A stretch of DNA of 11,502 bases from Flavisolibacter sp. (lineage in GTDB: Bacteria; Bacteroidota; Bacteroidia; Chitinophagales; Chitinophagaceae), in NCBI GenBank assembly GCA_025936195.1, contig JAICTW010000023.1, forward strand, positions 1 through 11,502. Direction: 5' to 3'. The notes below the pieces were generated by a model, which saw nothing but the letters and a program-made list of their open reading frames with translations, searched no databases and was not told the origin of the DNA. Every line of letters starts with the position of its first letter. Position 1 is the first letter of the stretch. Below are positions 1 to 8,438 of the stretch, piece after piece. Position numbers and translations under genes: made by a program.

Positions 1-3000
1 AAAGTCTTGCTTTTATTTCCCTTCAAAAACAAACCGTACAAAGCATCATATCTTCCAGTCATTACTTCTGTCTGGTATTCATTTCCTGCCATAATCAGAT
101 CTTTGTATCCATCACCATCCACATCATTGCAAATAATAGAATTGATTGGAGCGAATTGAGCTTCTACAGGCAATACATGTTTTTTGAACTTTCCATTGCC
201 TATATTTTCAAACCAACAACTTCGTGTTTCATTACAACTCAAATGCAATAAGCCTTCTTTTTTGTTACCCGGAAAAATTTCTTCAAAGGAAGCATGAGCA
301 TAATCTTTTGCATAGAGGAATTGCTTCTTTACTGCAGGCACCTGCTCTGAGAATTGAGCTCTGTTGATTGCAGGATAAGAATGTTTCTTTCCATCTTGAT
401 CTTTTATGTAATAGAAAAATACAGGATCCACGCTTCCATTTCCATCAAGGTCTTTCGCAAACAATTGCATCGGTTGATCTTTTGTAACATCATAAGTACA
501 ATTCAACCCTAAGTTGCCGGCAACAATATCCATGTCTCCATCGTTATCTATATCGGCAACGGCAAGACTGCGCCACATTCCATTCATCTGCTCCAAACCG
601 GTGTTTGACGTAACTTCTTCTAACGTGCCACGTTTATTTTTAAAAAAGCGTACAGGCATCCATTCACCGGCAACGATTAAATCAGGTTGTTTATCATTAT
701 CAAAATCGGTCCAAACAGATGATGTGATCATGCCTGCTTTTTGAAGTGAAGGACAAACTTTAGCAGTGACGTCTGAAAAAATTCCGTTGTTGTTTTGAAG
801 AATAAAGCTTCGGGGAGAAACGGGGTATTGTTTGCTTACTCTTCCCCCAATAAATAAATCTAAATCGCCATCAGCATCATAATCTCCTGCGCTAACAGTA
901 CCTGCAATAAGTTTTACATCAGATGGAATTGCATTTTGCTTCAGAGTAAAATTGCCCTTGCCATCATTGATAAACAATTTAGGTTGATAAGCAATAGAAT
1001 TTTCAGGCTGTTGTGAATCTCCATAAGTAACCAGCAGATCGAGGTCCTTGTCATTGTCCGCATCAAACAAAATACAATCCATATCTTCTTCGACCTTTCC
1101 GGAACTCTCTACGAGATTTTTTGACTTGAAAAAATCTTTATCCTCCTGGATAAAGATCTTACCCGAAAAATTTGCGGCTCCTCCAACAAAAAAATCTGTT
1201 GAGCCATCTCCATTCACATCACCACTTGTTATAAATGGACCAAGTTGCGAAAACTTTTGAGGCAGCAGCCTTTGATAAGCAAAATCATTGAAATCGTATT
1301 CTGTATGACGGTATTGAATACCTGATAATGATGTGATGTCCGTAAAAAGATAAGAAGAATTGTTTTTTTGATCCTGATTAATGAACGATGCATCGGATTG
1401 TGAAAGAACAAGAGTTTCATCGGGAGTAATGTTTGTTTTGACGGTCTTTCCTCCACCAGGCCAAATTGCAATTACAGAATCAATCTTGGTATTTGAACCA
1501 ACACCAAAAATTAAATCCTGGTCTACAGAAGAATAATAACCACGCACAGGATTTTCTTCCTGCATTTGCATTTTGCCATTGGCATACAAACAAAGCTTTG
1601 TACCAAAAGCATGCTTATTGTTTTCTTTTCCTTTTAGAATCAATTTTAGAAAATGAGATTGTATCGGTTGAGATTTTTGAACGGTGTTATTGATAAAAAC
1701 GAAAGCCTCTTTATTGATATTATTCACAACAAGATCAAGATCGCCATCATTGTCAAGATCAGCATAAGCCGCTCCGTTTGACAGGGAAGGTTCATCAATG
1801 CCCGCTTGTACAGAGCTGTCTTTAAAAAAATCGTCGTGATTGTTGATGTATAAATAGTTGCTAAGGCTTACAGAATTAAGGCTTGCTAATTTCGCTTTGA
1901 TCTGTTGTTGTTGTTCTTTTTTGTCTTCAACGGCGTCGAATGTTTGGCTGCTGAAATCTAAAAAATCTGCGTTGATAAAATCCCTTCCTACGCCATTTGT
2001 AATATGCATGTCCTTCCAACCATCGTTATTGAAGTCGGCAAGCAAAACACTCCAGCTCCAGTCGGTTGCAGAAATGCCTGCTAACTGTCCTATTTCACTA
2101 AAAAATGGAACTGATGCAGCTCCCTGATATCTGTTTCCATTATTTAACTGCAACATATTACGCATAAACTCGGGCTCATATCCTCTCAAACGTTCTGACT
2201 GGTAGCGTTCGTAATTCATAAATGAATACGAGGTTTTTTTCCGCTCATTGTATTCAGGCAGCATATCCAATGTAACAATATCACTCAAACCGTCATTATT
2301 TAGATCGGCAGCATCCACGCCCATGCTGGAATAACTTTGATGCCGCAAGGCTTTGTCAATGCAATTGGTAAAAGTTCCGTTTTTGTTATTCAACCACAGA
2401 TCATCATTCGATACAAAATCATCTGCAACATAGATGTCGGGCCATCCGTCATTATTAAAATCGCTAACGGTTACGCCCAGACCATAACCATCTTCTTTAA
2501 TGCCGGCCTGCAATGTAACATCGGTAAAAACCGGATGACCGAGATGTAAGGAATCGCCGTCGTTTCTATACAATCTATCGTTTGCCGGCGAATGGCCGCT
2601 TCTATCCCTCGGCACAACATAATTTGCGCTCATGTTGCTGTTGTTGAAGGAGTAATTGGCAAGATACATGTCAAGATCACCATCTCTGTCATAGTCAAAA
2701 AATACGGCTTGCGAAGAGTAAGCTGTATCGGCAAGGCCATACTCTTCAGCTTCTTCTTTAAATGTTAGATTATGTTGGTTGATGAATAAAAGATTTTTTG
2801 AACGATGGAGAAGGTTTTTCCCATAGGTGCAGATATAAATATCATCGTATCCATCATTATTGATATCAACAATGCTTACACCCGTTGCCCAAACATTAGT
2901 AGTTAATCCGGCTTTTTCGGTAATATCTTCAAACTTGTTATTGCCTTTATTGATGTATATGCGGCAACTTGCCTGGTTGGCTGTAAAGACAATGTCTTTT

Positions 3001-3224
3001 AGCCCATCGTTATTGAAATCCCCAATGCCTACACCTCCGCCCATGTACCCAAACTCATTGATAAGAGAATTGGTTGAATCGGTATCATGGATATCATTGC
3101 TGAAATGGATGCCGGATTCTGATGAATCAAGCTTTGAAAACAAACTGTTTTTCGTTTGACAACCGGCAACAGCGGTAATGAAAACAAAAAAGTAAATGCG
3201 TGTTATAAAAGCTTTTGAATGCAT
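1..3224 (-). CDS. FG-GAP/VCBS repeat lipoprotein with central ASPIC/UnbV domain (3' end outside window)
   Basis: An open frame of 1074 codons runs from an ATG at 3224 to the left edge without a stop, so the C-terminus is missing. Related proteins are roughly 1100 residues by recollection, so probably little is lost. The N-terminus is a lipoprotein signal: a basic start, a hydrophobic stretch, then a V-A-G-C lipobox with Cys22. Fourteen calcium-loop motifs of the DxNNDG/DxDxDG type start at about residues 69, 120, 177, 255, 307, 397 and 489, then 669, 721, 781, 840, 891, 925 and 1034. Between the two sets, about residues 525-607, lies an ASPIC/UnbV domain: HAFGTKL, a GYYSS turn, IFGVGS, and IAIWPGGG. 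FG-GAP/VCBS repeats build integrin-like beta-propellers with bound calcium. A surface-exposed binding or scaffold role beside the SusC/SusD importer is inference; no catalytic motif is visible. No Shine-Dalgarno sequence precedes the ATG. Family assignment is firm; function is unknown. Confidence 0.93.
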   Translation of the reverse strand, partial: MHSKAFITRIYFFVFITAVAGCQTKNSLFSKLDSSESGIHFSNDIHDTDSTNSLINEFGYMGGGVGIGDFNNDGLKDIVFTANQASCRIYINKGNNKFEDITEKAGLTTNVWATGVSIVDINNDGYDDIYICTYGKNLLHRSKNLLFINQHNLTFKEEAEEYGLADTAYSSQAVFFDYDRDGDLDMYLANYSFNNSNMSANYVVPRDRSGHSPANDRLYRNDGDSLHLGHPVFTDVTLQAGIKEDGYGLGVTVSDFNNDGWPDIYVADDFVSNDDLWLNNKNGTFTNCIDKALRHQSYSSMGVDAADLNNDGLSDIVTLDMLPEYNERKKTSYSFMNYERYQSERLRGYEPEFMRNMLQLNNGNRYQGAASVPFFSEIGQLAGISATDWSWSVLLADFNNDGWKDMHITNGVGRDFINADFLDFSSQTFDAVEDKKEQQQQIKAKLASLNSVSLSNYLYINNHDDFFKDSSVQAGIDEPSLSNGAAYADLDNDGDLDLVVNNINKEAFVFINNTVQKSQPIQSHFLKLILKGKENNKHAFGTKLCLYANGKMQMQEENPVRGYYSSVDQDLIFGVGSNTKIDSVIAIWPGGGKTVKTNITPDETLVLSQSDASFINQDQKNNSSYLFTDITSLSGIQYRHTEYDFNDFAYQRLLPQKFSQLGPFITSGDVNGDGSTDFFVGGAANFSGKIFIQEDKDFFKSKNLVESSGKVEEDMDCILFDADNDKDLDLLVTYGDSQQPENSIAYQPKLFINDGKGNFTLKQNAIPSDVKLIAGTVSAGDYDADGDLDLFIGGRVSKQYPVSPRSFILQNNNGIFSDVTAKVCPSLQKAGMITSSVWTDFDNDKQPDLIVAGEWMPVRFFKNKRGTLEEVTSNTGLEQMNGMWRSLAVADIDNDGDMDIVAGNLGLNCTYDVTKDQPMQLFAKDLDGNGSVDPVFFYYIKDQDGKKHSYPAINRAQFSEQVPAVKKQFLYAKDYAHASFEEIFPGNKKEGLLHLSCNETRSCWFENIGNGKFKKHVLPVEAQFAPINSIICNDVDGDGYKDLIMAGNEYQTEVMTGRYDALYGLFLKGNKSKT

Positions 3225-3253
3225 CGGTTATTATACGGCAGATTCAGTAGTTC

Positions 3254-3283
3254 AAAAGGTATTTACATAATGCCAATCACAAA
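3254..3283 (-). promoter_or_regulatory. Candidate Bacteroidota-type promoter for the repeat lipoprotein
   Basis: Read on the minus strand, TTTG (3283-3280) is followed after 18 bp by TACCTTTT (3261-3254). This is one mismatch from the Bacteroidota primary-sigma -7 element TAnnTTTG, with a matching -33 TTTG and near-normal spacing. It lies about 30 bp before the ATG at 3224, which would give a short leader. It suggests the lipoprotein gene can be transcribed separately from the transporter genes. Such short motifs arise by chance, so this is only a candidate. Confidence 0.35.
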
Positions 3284-3296
3284 CAAAGCAGTAGAT

Positions 3297-3326
3297 AAGA
3301 AGCCATTACAGTTGCAATGGCTTCTT
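3297..3326 (-). terminator. Hairpin after the SusD gene, possible terminator or mRNA-stabilising stem
   Basis: A perfect 11-bp inverted repeat (AAGAAGCCATT at 3297-3307 and AATGGCTTCTT at 3316-3326) encloses an 8-nt loop, starting 30 bp after the SusD stop codon. In the minus-strand transcript the stem is followed only by a weak T-rich stretch (about TTATCT), so it is not a textbook intrinsic terminator. In the plus direction the trailing sequence is slightly more T-rich, but no gene there needs it. It may partly end the transporter transcript or protect its 3' end. Confidence 0.55.
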
Positions 3327-3356
3327 CTTTGTGAGAGACACACTAAAAACGAGAAC

Positions 3357-4886
3357 TTATTTTATTGCTGGATTGGTTGAAGTCTCTGCAAGTGGAATTG
3401 GGAAGAAATCCACCTGACCTGGTTTAGGGTCAGGCATTATTGAAGGGAAGTATCCTTTCTTTCTCCAACGCAGTATATCAATGTTTGCAATTTCTTCACC
3501 TGCCAATTCAACTGCTCTTTCATGCATTACAGCTTTCAAAGCATCGTTCTTTGTTGCTGGTGCTACAGGAGGCATATTTACACTGGGTCTTGCACGAACT
3601 TCGTTGATATAAGCTGCTGCCTGAGCAGGTGTACCAACTTCGGCTTCGCATTCAGCTAGCATCAATAAAACATCTGCATAGCGGATAATACGCTGGTTGA
3701 AGCCACCCGGATGGAAGCTCGATTTTAGCCAATCCAAATCAGAGTATTTTCTATACACTCTTTTTATGGTTACACCACCTTTAGTACTTGCCGCCACGTT
3801 CATATCAGCTGCGGTCATTACTACACCAGTTTGTGCTCCCTGCCTGGTTAAAATATGATCTCCTTCTTCCCAAAATGTCATTTTATATCTGGGATCGCCA
3901 GGCTCAAATTCATTTAATATCCTATCAGAAGGAATTACGTTACCCCAAACGATTCCATACTCCTGCGGACGCATAGTTGATACAGGGCTGCTAGAGCCTT
4001 CACCATTATATGCCCAGTTGAAATTATTATCTCCCTTATCAAGAAAAGAAACTTCAAATACCGATTCTGAATTGAATTCGTGGCCAGTTGGTGGAGGCAC
4101 TACGGCAGGATCAGTAAGATCACCATCAAAATTCCATAAAAAGTTAGGAACGAGGGTAAACTTACCATACACTTGAAGCAAGGCTGTTTTAGCAGCAGCG
4201 TAATCACCTTTTTGCATTTGCACTCTTCCTAACATGGCATAAGCTGCATATTTGGTTGCTCTGCCTAAGTCACTGCCTGAATAAGATGCAGGCAACTTAG
4301 CTGCTGCATCTGTCAAATCGCTAATAATCTGTGTGTAAATATTAGCTGCAGTTTCCTTGCCTTTGAAACCAGTTGAAGACGTAACCGGTTCGGTGTACAT
4401 TGGCACGTCTCCCCATTGCGATACCAAATCAAAATAAGCCCAGGCTCTTAAGAATTTAGCTTCTCCAACAAGCCTGTCTCTGAGCGCAGTATTATCGGTT
4501 ACATTGGGAGCTTTTGATAAAACCAAATTTGCCCTGTTGATCATTTTATATAATCCTCCCCATACATCTGTCATTACTGAATTAACTACTTGAGGAGAAG
4601 GCTGCGTTAGCAATTCGGCACGCGGCTGTTCCAATTGTGGACCCCCAGAAGCCGTTTCCCCACCCCTCATATCATGAATGAAAAACCATTCCCTGCCCAC
4701 AAGCTGTCCGGAGCGAAGGCTTGAGTAAATGGCATTTACACCGTTTTGAAGTTCTGAAGCAGTTTTAAAATAACTTTCCTGGGTTGGACTATTGGTGTCC
4801 AATACATCCAGTTTTTGTTTGCAGGCGACTACTACAATCAAGGTTAGAATCCCTGCATAAATAAGTCTCTTTATACTCTTTTTCAT
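3357..4886 (-). CDS. SusD/RagB-family nutrient-binding outer-membrane lipoprotein
   Basis: This 509-residue protein is the surface lipoprotein partner that caps a SusC transporter and captures the substrate, usually an oligosaccharide or peptide. The N-terminus MKKSIKRLIY, a hydrophobic core and a V-V-A-C lipobox (Cys22) mark a lipoprotein. The N-terminal SusD-like region (about 24-220) contains the typical helical stretch GEAKFLRAWAYFDLVSQWGD. The C-terminal SusD/RagB domain has RYADVLLMLAECEAE, the YINEVRAR helix and ERAVELAGEE...DILRWRKKG, all hallmarks of the family. Length is normal. The frame stays open upstream to a TTG inside the transporter gene, but the ATG at 4886 is preferred because it begins directly with the lipoprotein signal. 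Only 35 bp separate it from the upstream SusC stop, so the two form one operon. No Shine-Dalgarno is visible. The substrate cannot be read from the sequence. Confidence 0.96.
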   Translation of the reverse strand: MKKSIKRLIYAGILTLIVVVACKQKLDVLDTNSPTQESYFKTASELQNGVNAIYSSLRSGQLVGREWFFIHDMRGGETASGGPQLEQPRAELLTQPSPQVVNSVMTDVWGGLYKMINRANLVLSKAPNVTDNTALRDRLVGEAKFLRAWAYFDLVSQWGDVPMYTEPVTSSTGFKGKETAANIYTQIISDLTDAAAKLPASYSGSDLGRATKYAAYAMLGRVQMQKGDYAAAKTALLQVYGKFTLVPNFLWNFDGDLTDPAVVPPPTGHEFNSESVFEVSFLDKGDNNFNWAYNGEGSSSPVSTMRPQEYGIVWGNVIPSDRILNEFEPGDPRYKMTFWEEGDHILTRQGAQTGVVMTAADMNVAASTKGGVTIKRVYRKYSDLDWLKSSFHPGGFNQRIIRYADVLLMLAECEAEVGTPAQAAAYINEVRARPSVNMPPVAPATKNDALKAVMHERAVELAGEEIANIDILRWRKKGYFPSIMPDPKPGQVDFFPIPLAETSTNPAIK

Positions 4887-4921
4887 AATTTCTTTTTTGT
4901 CCGAAAAAATCAGATTCGTTT

Positions 4922-7900
4922 TTATTGGAAGTTTACCTGTATTCCAACCTGAACCGCTTTTGGTTGCGGATAAATAGCCCAATCAATTCCGTTGGTCAAT
5001 GAACTACCAGTTCTGTTACCGACTTCAGGATCGTAGCCTGAATACTTAGTAAATGTTAAGAGGTTTTGCCCAGAGACATACAGTCTGAAACTGCTAACTG
5101 TTCCTTTTGTCCATGAATGCAATCTTCCGGAAGAAAAGTTATAGCCCAGGGCAATATTCTTCAAGCGGAGATAGGAACCATCTTCAAGAAAACGTGGGGA
5201 TGTGCGGGCATTGCCATTAGGATCGCCGGAAATTGCCCGGGGAATATTTGTATTGGTGTTCGTTGGTGTCCATGCATTCAACACTTGTGTTCCTGCATTA
5301 AAGAAACGGATCATTCCTTCGGTAATTATCCTGGTATCATTATAGATCTTATTTCCATACACTCCCTGGAAGAAAATTCCCAGGTCAAAGTTTTTATAAT
5401 TCAGTGAAACATTTAACCCATAACTAACCTTAGGTAAATAGCTCCCGAGGTAAGTCCGGTCGTAGTCATCAATTTTGCCATCAGGCTTACCATTTGGCCC
5501 GCTTATATCTCTGAATTTAAGATCACCAGGAGCTGTTCCAGCAGCCTGGAATGGAGAACTTGAAACTTCAGCAGCATTTTGGAAAATGCCATCTACAATA
5601 AATCCCCAAAAATATTGTATTGAACGCCCAGGTTCAGTATTGGTTACATCCCATCCGCCAAAGTCCGCGGCATCTGCACCGCCGGCTATGTGAGTAAGTC
5701 CAGGCGCCAATTTTAATACTTTGTTTTTTATAAAGCTTGCATTAGCCGATGCATTCCAGCTAAAGTCTCCGGCTTTACCGTTATATCCGAGTTCAAACTC
5801 TAATCCATTATTTTCCATAGATCCTACATTTTCAATAACAGTATTGTCTGGATATCCGAAAGAAGGAGGAACGGTAACTCCTAATATCAGGTTATCTGTT
5901 TGGCGGTGAAAATAATTAGCAGTTAAAGTAAGCTTGTTCTGAAGTACTCCGAGGTCAACTCCAATATTGGTTTGTTTAGTTGTTTCCCATTCAAGGTTCC
6001 TGTTTCCTAACTTGTTGATTGCAGAGCCATACCCACCAGGGCTACCATTATTAAAAGGATAAGCAGAGCTATTGGCAGAAACATTTACCAACCACGGTGT
6101 ATTACCCAATCCCGTTCCGTTTATACCAGTAACACCATAACCGGCCCTGAGTTTTAATTGAGAAAGCAAGTTTTGATTTTTCATAAAACTTTCCTTGTCT
6201 ATATTCCAACCTATTGACCCGGAAGGAAAATTTCCCCATTTCTTGCCTGGTGCCCAAACAGAAAGACCATCCCGACGAATAGCAGCACTCAGTATATATT
6301 TACCGGCGAAATCATAGTTTACACGCCCTAATACCGACACTAGGAAATTCTCTCCGGTTGAGGTCGAAACGGACTGGTTCGTTGAATTATTCAAAACTCT
6401 CAAATCGTTTGAAGGTTGGTAACCTGATGCATTTTCAAACTTTTGATTTTGATGTTGTGACTCAAATACCCCTGTAGCAGTTAAGTGATGGTCGCCAAAC
6501 CTTTTATCAAAAGTCAATTGTTCGGTATAAAGCAGTGTAGTATAAATACTTCGGTTGTTAGTAATGGTAGCCTGCGTAGCGCTGGAGCCATTAATCTTTC
6601 CACTATCATTAAATATGGGCTGAAAGCGATAAAACAAACCGTTGGCATAATCAATACCAAAGCTTGATTTGAATTTGAGCCAATTGGTAAAATTGATTTC
6701 CAAAAATGCATTGCCCAAAATTTTTGCAGTTGTGTTTCGTTGAGGATTTTTCAGTTCAGCGTCCTCAATAGGATTAGTGGGATCACCGCCATCCAAAGTA
6801 GCATCTACACCTCTGTATCCACCATTGGTAGTAGGATCATGCACCGGCATATACGGCATCATGCGGATAACATTTACCAGATTACTTCTTGTACCACCTG
6901 AGTTGGCGTCTCCATTTTGGATAGAATAGGAAGCAAATAGATTTTCACCAAAAGTAAAAACCTTGCTTAAATTATGATCAGAAGACATCTTGAAATTATA
7001 CCTTTTAAATGCAACATTAGGGGCTGTACCATTTTGTTGCATATATCCTGCAGAAGTGCTAAATCTTGATATTTCGTTACCCCCACTTACATTAATATTC
7101 GTTTCAGTTATTGGGCCATCCCGGAAATACTCATCCTGCCAATCGGTAACATTGTTGCCATACGTTGTTGAAGCACCGTTATAGATGGCCTGAGCAGGAT
7201 AATTAGGTTTAACACCCGGACTAGATTCATAGTTGGGATCACGTCTGGGTACTAAACTTCCTCTATAAGCCTTTGCATATAAGTCAAACTCGGCCGGGGT
7301 CAGTAGGTCAAGGCGTTCCGTTACTCTTTGAACTCCATAGTACGAGTTTAAACCAACATGCAACTTGCCATCTCTTTTACCCTTTTTTGTTGTGATAATG
7401 ATGACACCATTTGTAGCACGGGAACCATAGATAGCAGCAGCAGAAGCATCTTTCAATACATCAACAGATTCAACATCCCGCATATCGAAACTGGAAATGT
7501 CGCCGGTGGGAATCCCATCCACTACGTATAAAGGATCTGATGAGAAAGAAATAGAACTAATACCCCTGATCCTCACTATTGGCTGTGAACCCGGAGTACC
7601 GTTATTAACTACACTCACGCCGGCCATTCTGCCTTGCAAAGCTTGTGAAAGATTGGGTACCGGCAGCTCGTTTAACGTTTTGCCGTCAACGGAAGAAATA
7701 GCACTGGTTACATTGGTCCTTTTTTGGGTGCCATAACCAATGACTACTACTTCGTTCATACTACCAACCGTGGATTGTAAAGGAACTACAATGTTATTGC
7801 GGCCATTTACAGGTACCTCCTGCGAAGCATACCCGACAAATGAAATTACCAGTGTGGCATTGTTGCCAACGGTAATTGCAAAAGATCCGTCGCCGCCCGA

Positions 7901-8074
7901 AACAGTACCATTTGTAGTGCCCTTTTCCTGGACGGTGGCTCCAACGATTGGCTGGTTGTCTGATTGATTTGTAACTTTTCCGGTAACCCGGGTTTGAGCA
8001 AGAAGGCTGCCACTAATAAATAGCAGCAAGGCAAAGCATAAAGCCCTGCAGAATTGATCGCTTTGTTTCCACAT
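4922..8074 (-). CDS. SusC/RagA-family TonB-dependent outer-membrane transporter
   Basis: A 1050-residue TonB-linked beta-barrel that imports the substrate captured by its SusD partner. A signal peptide covers about 1-27 (cleavage after LLAQ). It is followed by a carboxypeptidase-D-regulatory-like beta-sandwich (about 29-100: TGKVTNQSDNQPIVGATV ... SFVGYASQEVPV), a TonB-box-like NEVVVIGYGTQ (107-117) and a plug domain. The plug has the SusC signatures DPLYVVDGIPT (180-190) and VDVLKDASAAAIYGSRA followed by TNGVIIITTKKG (about 204-232). The barrel runs to the C-terminal VQVGIQVNFQ. There is no N-terminal STN (secretin/TonB) domain, so anti-sigma-factor signalling through the transporter is not expected; this fits control by the divergent sensor kinase. 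The ATG at 8074 is preferred over an in-frame TTG at 8104 because it places the signal peptide at the N-terminus. No Shine-Dalgarno is present; the transcript carries CCTCCT there instead. It is the first gene of the operon with SusD. Confidence 0.97.
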   Translation of the reverse strand: MWKQSDQFCRALCFALLLFISGSLLAQTRVTGKVTNQSDNQPIVGATVQEKGTTNGTVSGGDGSFAITVGNNATLVISFVGYASQEVPVNGRNNIVVPLQSTVGSMNEVVVIGYGTQKRTNVTSAISSVDGKTLNELPVPNLSQALQGRMAGVSVVNNGTPGSQPIVRIRGISSISFSSDPLYVVDGIPTGDISSFDMRDVESVDVLKDASAAAIYGSRATNGVIIITTKKGKRDGKLHVGLNSYYGVQRVTERLDLLTPAEFDLYAKAYRGSLVPRRDPNYESSPGVKPNYPAQAIYNGASTTYGNNVTDWQDEYFRDGPITETNINVSGGNEISRFSTSAGYMQQNGTAPNVAFKRYNFKMSSDHNLSKVFTFGENLFASYSIQNGDANSGGTRSNLVNVIRMMPYMPVHDPTTNGGYRGVDATLDGGDPTNPIEDAELKNPQRNTTAKILGNAFLEINFTNWLKFKSSFGIDYANGLFYRFQPIFNDSGKINGSSATQATITNNRSIYTTLLYTEQLTFDKRFGDHHLTATGVFESQHQNQKFENASGYQPSNDLRVLNNSTNQSVSTSTGENFLVSVLGRVNYDFAGKYILSAAIRRDGLSVWAPGKKWGNFPSGSIGWNIDKESFMKNQNLLSQLKLRAGYGVTGINGTGLGNTPWLVNVSANSSAYPFNNGSPGGYGSAINKLGNRNLEWETTKQTNIGVDLGVLQNKLTLTANYFHRQTDNLILGVTVPPSFGYPDNTVIENVGSMENNGLEFELGYNGKAGDFSWNASANASFIKNKVLKLAPGLTHIAGGADAADFGGWDVTNTEPGRSIQYFWGFIVDGIFQNAAEVSSSPFQAAGTAPGDLKFRDISGPNGKPDGKIDDYDRTYLGSYLPKVSYGLNVSLNYKNFDLGIFFQGVYGNKIYNDTRIITEGMIRFFNAGTQVLNAWTPTNTNTNIPRAISGDPNGNARTSPRFLEDGSYLRLKNIALGYNFSSGRLHSWTKGTVSSFRLYVSGQNLLTFTKYSGYDPEVGNRTGSSLTNGIDWAIYPQPKAVQVGIQVNFQ

Positions 8075-8118
8075 AGCAAAAGGAGGTTTTAGTTTAATAA
8101 ACAATTAAACTCAGTGTA

Positions 8119-8143
8119 AGCAATGTTTTATTGCTGAAGCAAT
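8119..8143 (-). repeat. Triple AGCAAT/ATTGCT repeat able to form two alternative hairpins in the SusC leader
   Basis: On the plus strand AGCAAT (8119-8124), ATTGCT (8130-8135) and AGCAAT (8138-8143) follow one another. The middle copy can pair with the first copy (6-bp stem, 5-nt loop). It can also pair with the last copy (5-bp stem ATTGC/GCAAT around a TGAA tetraloop), but not both at once. It lies 45-70 bp before the SusC start and would be within its 5' leader if transcription begins upstream. The stems are short and AT-rich, so a protein-binding site is an equal possibility. Confidence 0.45.
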
Positions 8144-8180
8144 GCAAACCAGAGGGGTAAGAATTCGGTTTAATGTTTTC

Positions 8181-8231
8181 ATCACTTTGCTTTAGAACAG
8201 GCGATAAAATTCACTCGTTCTAAAAAGTGAT
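8181..8231. repeat. Long interrupted inverted repeat upstream of SusC
   Basis: Two nested pairs of perfect arms share one centre. The inner pair is TTTAGAAC (8191-8198) with GTTCTAAA (8217-8224), around an 18-nt spacer. The outer pair is ATCACTT (8181-8187) with AAGTGAT (8225-8231). Only three unpaired bases (TGC, 8188-8190) break the left arm, so 15 bp can pair in total. Flanking TTTAAT/ATTAAA elements continue the resemblance imperfectly: GGTTTAAT at 8168-8175 against ATTAAACT at 8230-8237. The centre lies about 130 bp upstream of the SusC ATG. It could be an operator for a dimeric regulator or a stem-loop in the SusC leader. No T-tract follows on either strand, so it does not look like a terminator. 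Confidence 0.6.
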
Positions 8232-8413
8232 TAAACTGGAAAAGAATGCTTCAGTGTCTTTAGTTGGCATAGGAAAGTTAGGTTATTCGTTTCATACAGC
8301 AGTCTTTTAAGTTAATGAGTGGTTTTAAAATCAGTCAATTTCTGCAGGAAGACTTTTAATTTCTCTTGCAGTTCAATCCAAAGCTATATCTGTATGGATT
8401 CAAGAACTACCTT

Positions 8414-8438
8414 ATTTGTTGAAACTTATACAACAAAT
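8414..8438. promoter_or_regulatory. Operator-like palindrome ATTTGTTG-N9-CAACAAAT with nearby half-site copies
   Basis: Perfect 8-bp arms (8414-8421 and 8431-8438) surround a 9-bp spacer, a geometry typical of a dimeric DNA-binding protein site. Related elements follow on the plus strand: AAATTGTAG at 8454-8462 and AAATTGTTGTAG at 8473-8484, with starts 19 bp apart. AraC-type output domains of HTCS regulators generally recognise direct repeats about two helical turns apart, so the downstream pair could be relevant. Assignment to any particular regulator is inference. Confidence 0.4.

Noticed and set aside
514..3159. Several 60-100-residue open frames on the plus strand across 514-3159
   Set aside because: They lie opposite the long repeat lipoprotein gene, show low-complexity serine/isoleucine-rich translations and no recognisable domains, and are antisense shadows of the repetitive coding sequence.
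1..3224. Repeated DNA in the lipoprotein gene as a tandem repeat or CRISPR-like array
   Set aside because: The recurrent short motifs are the codons of calcium-loop repeats at uneven spacing within one open frame; there are no conserved repeats with uniform spacers.
4887..4982. Longer SusD product starting at a TTG within the SusC gene
   Set aside because: It would put 32 polar residues before an otherwise perfect lipoprotein signal peptide; the ATG at 4886 fits far better.
8081..8086. AGGAGG sequence close to the SusC start, resembling a Shine-Dalgarno site
   Set aside because: It is on the plus strand; SusC is read from the minus strand, where the transcript carries CCTCCT, so it cannot pair with the ribosomal anti-Shine-Dalgarno.
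8075..8104. Longer SusC product from the TTG at 8104
   Set aside because: It adds ten residues before the signal peptide with no ribosome-binding support; the ATG at 8074 is simpler.
8379..8386. TAGCTTTG on the minus strand, a full match to the TAnnTTTG -7 element, as a SusC promoter
   Set aside because: No TTTG or TTG lies at the right distance upstream (the nearest, TTG at 8403-8401, is 14 bp away), the site is about 305 bp from the start codon, and one such match is not unlikely by chance.
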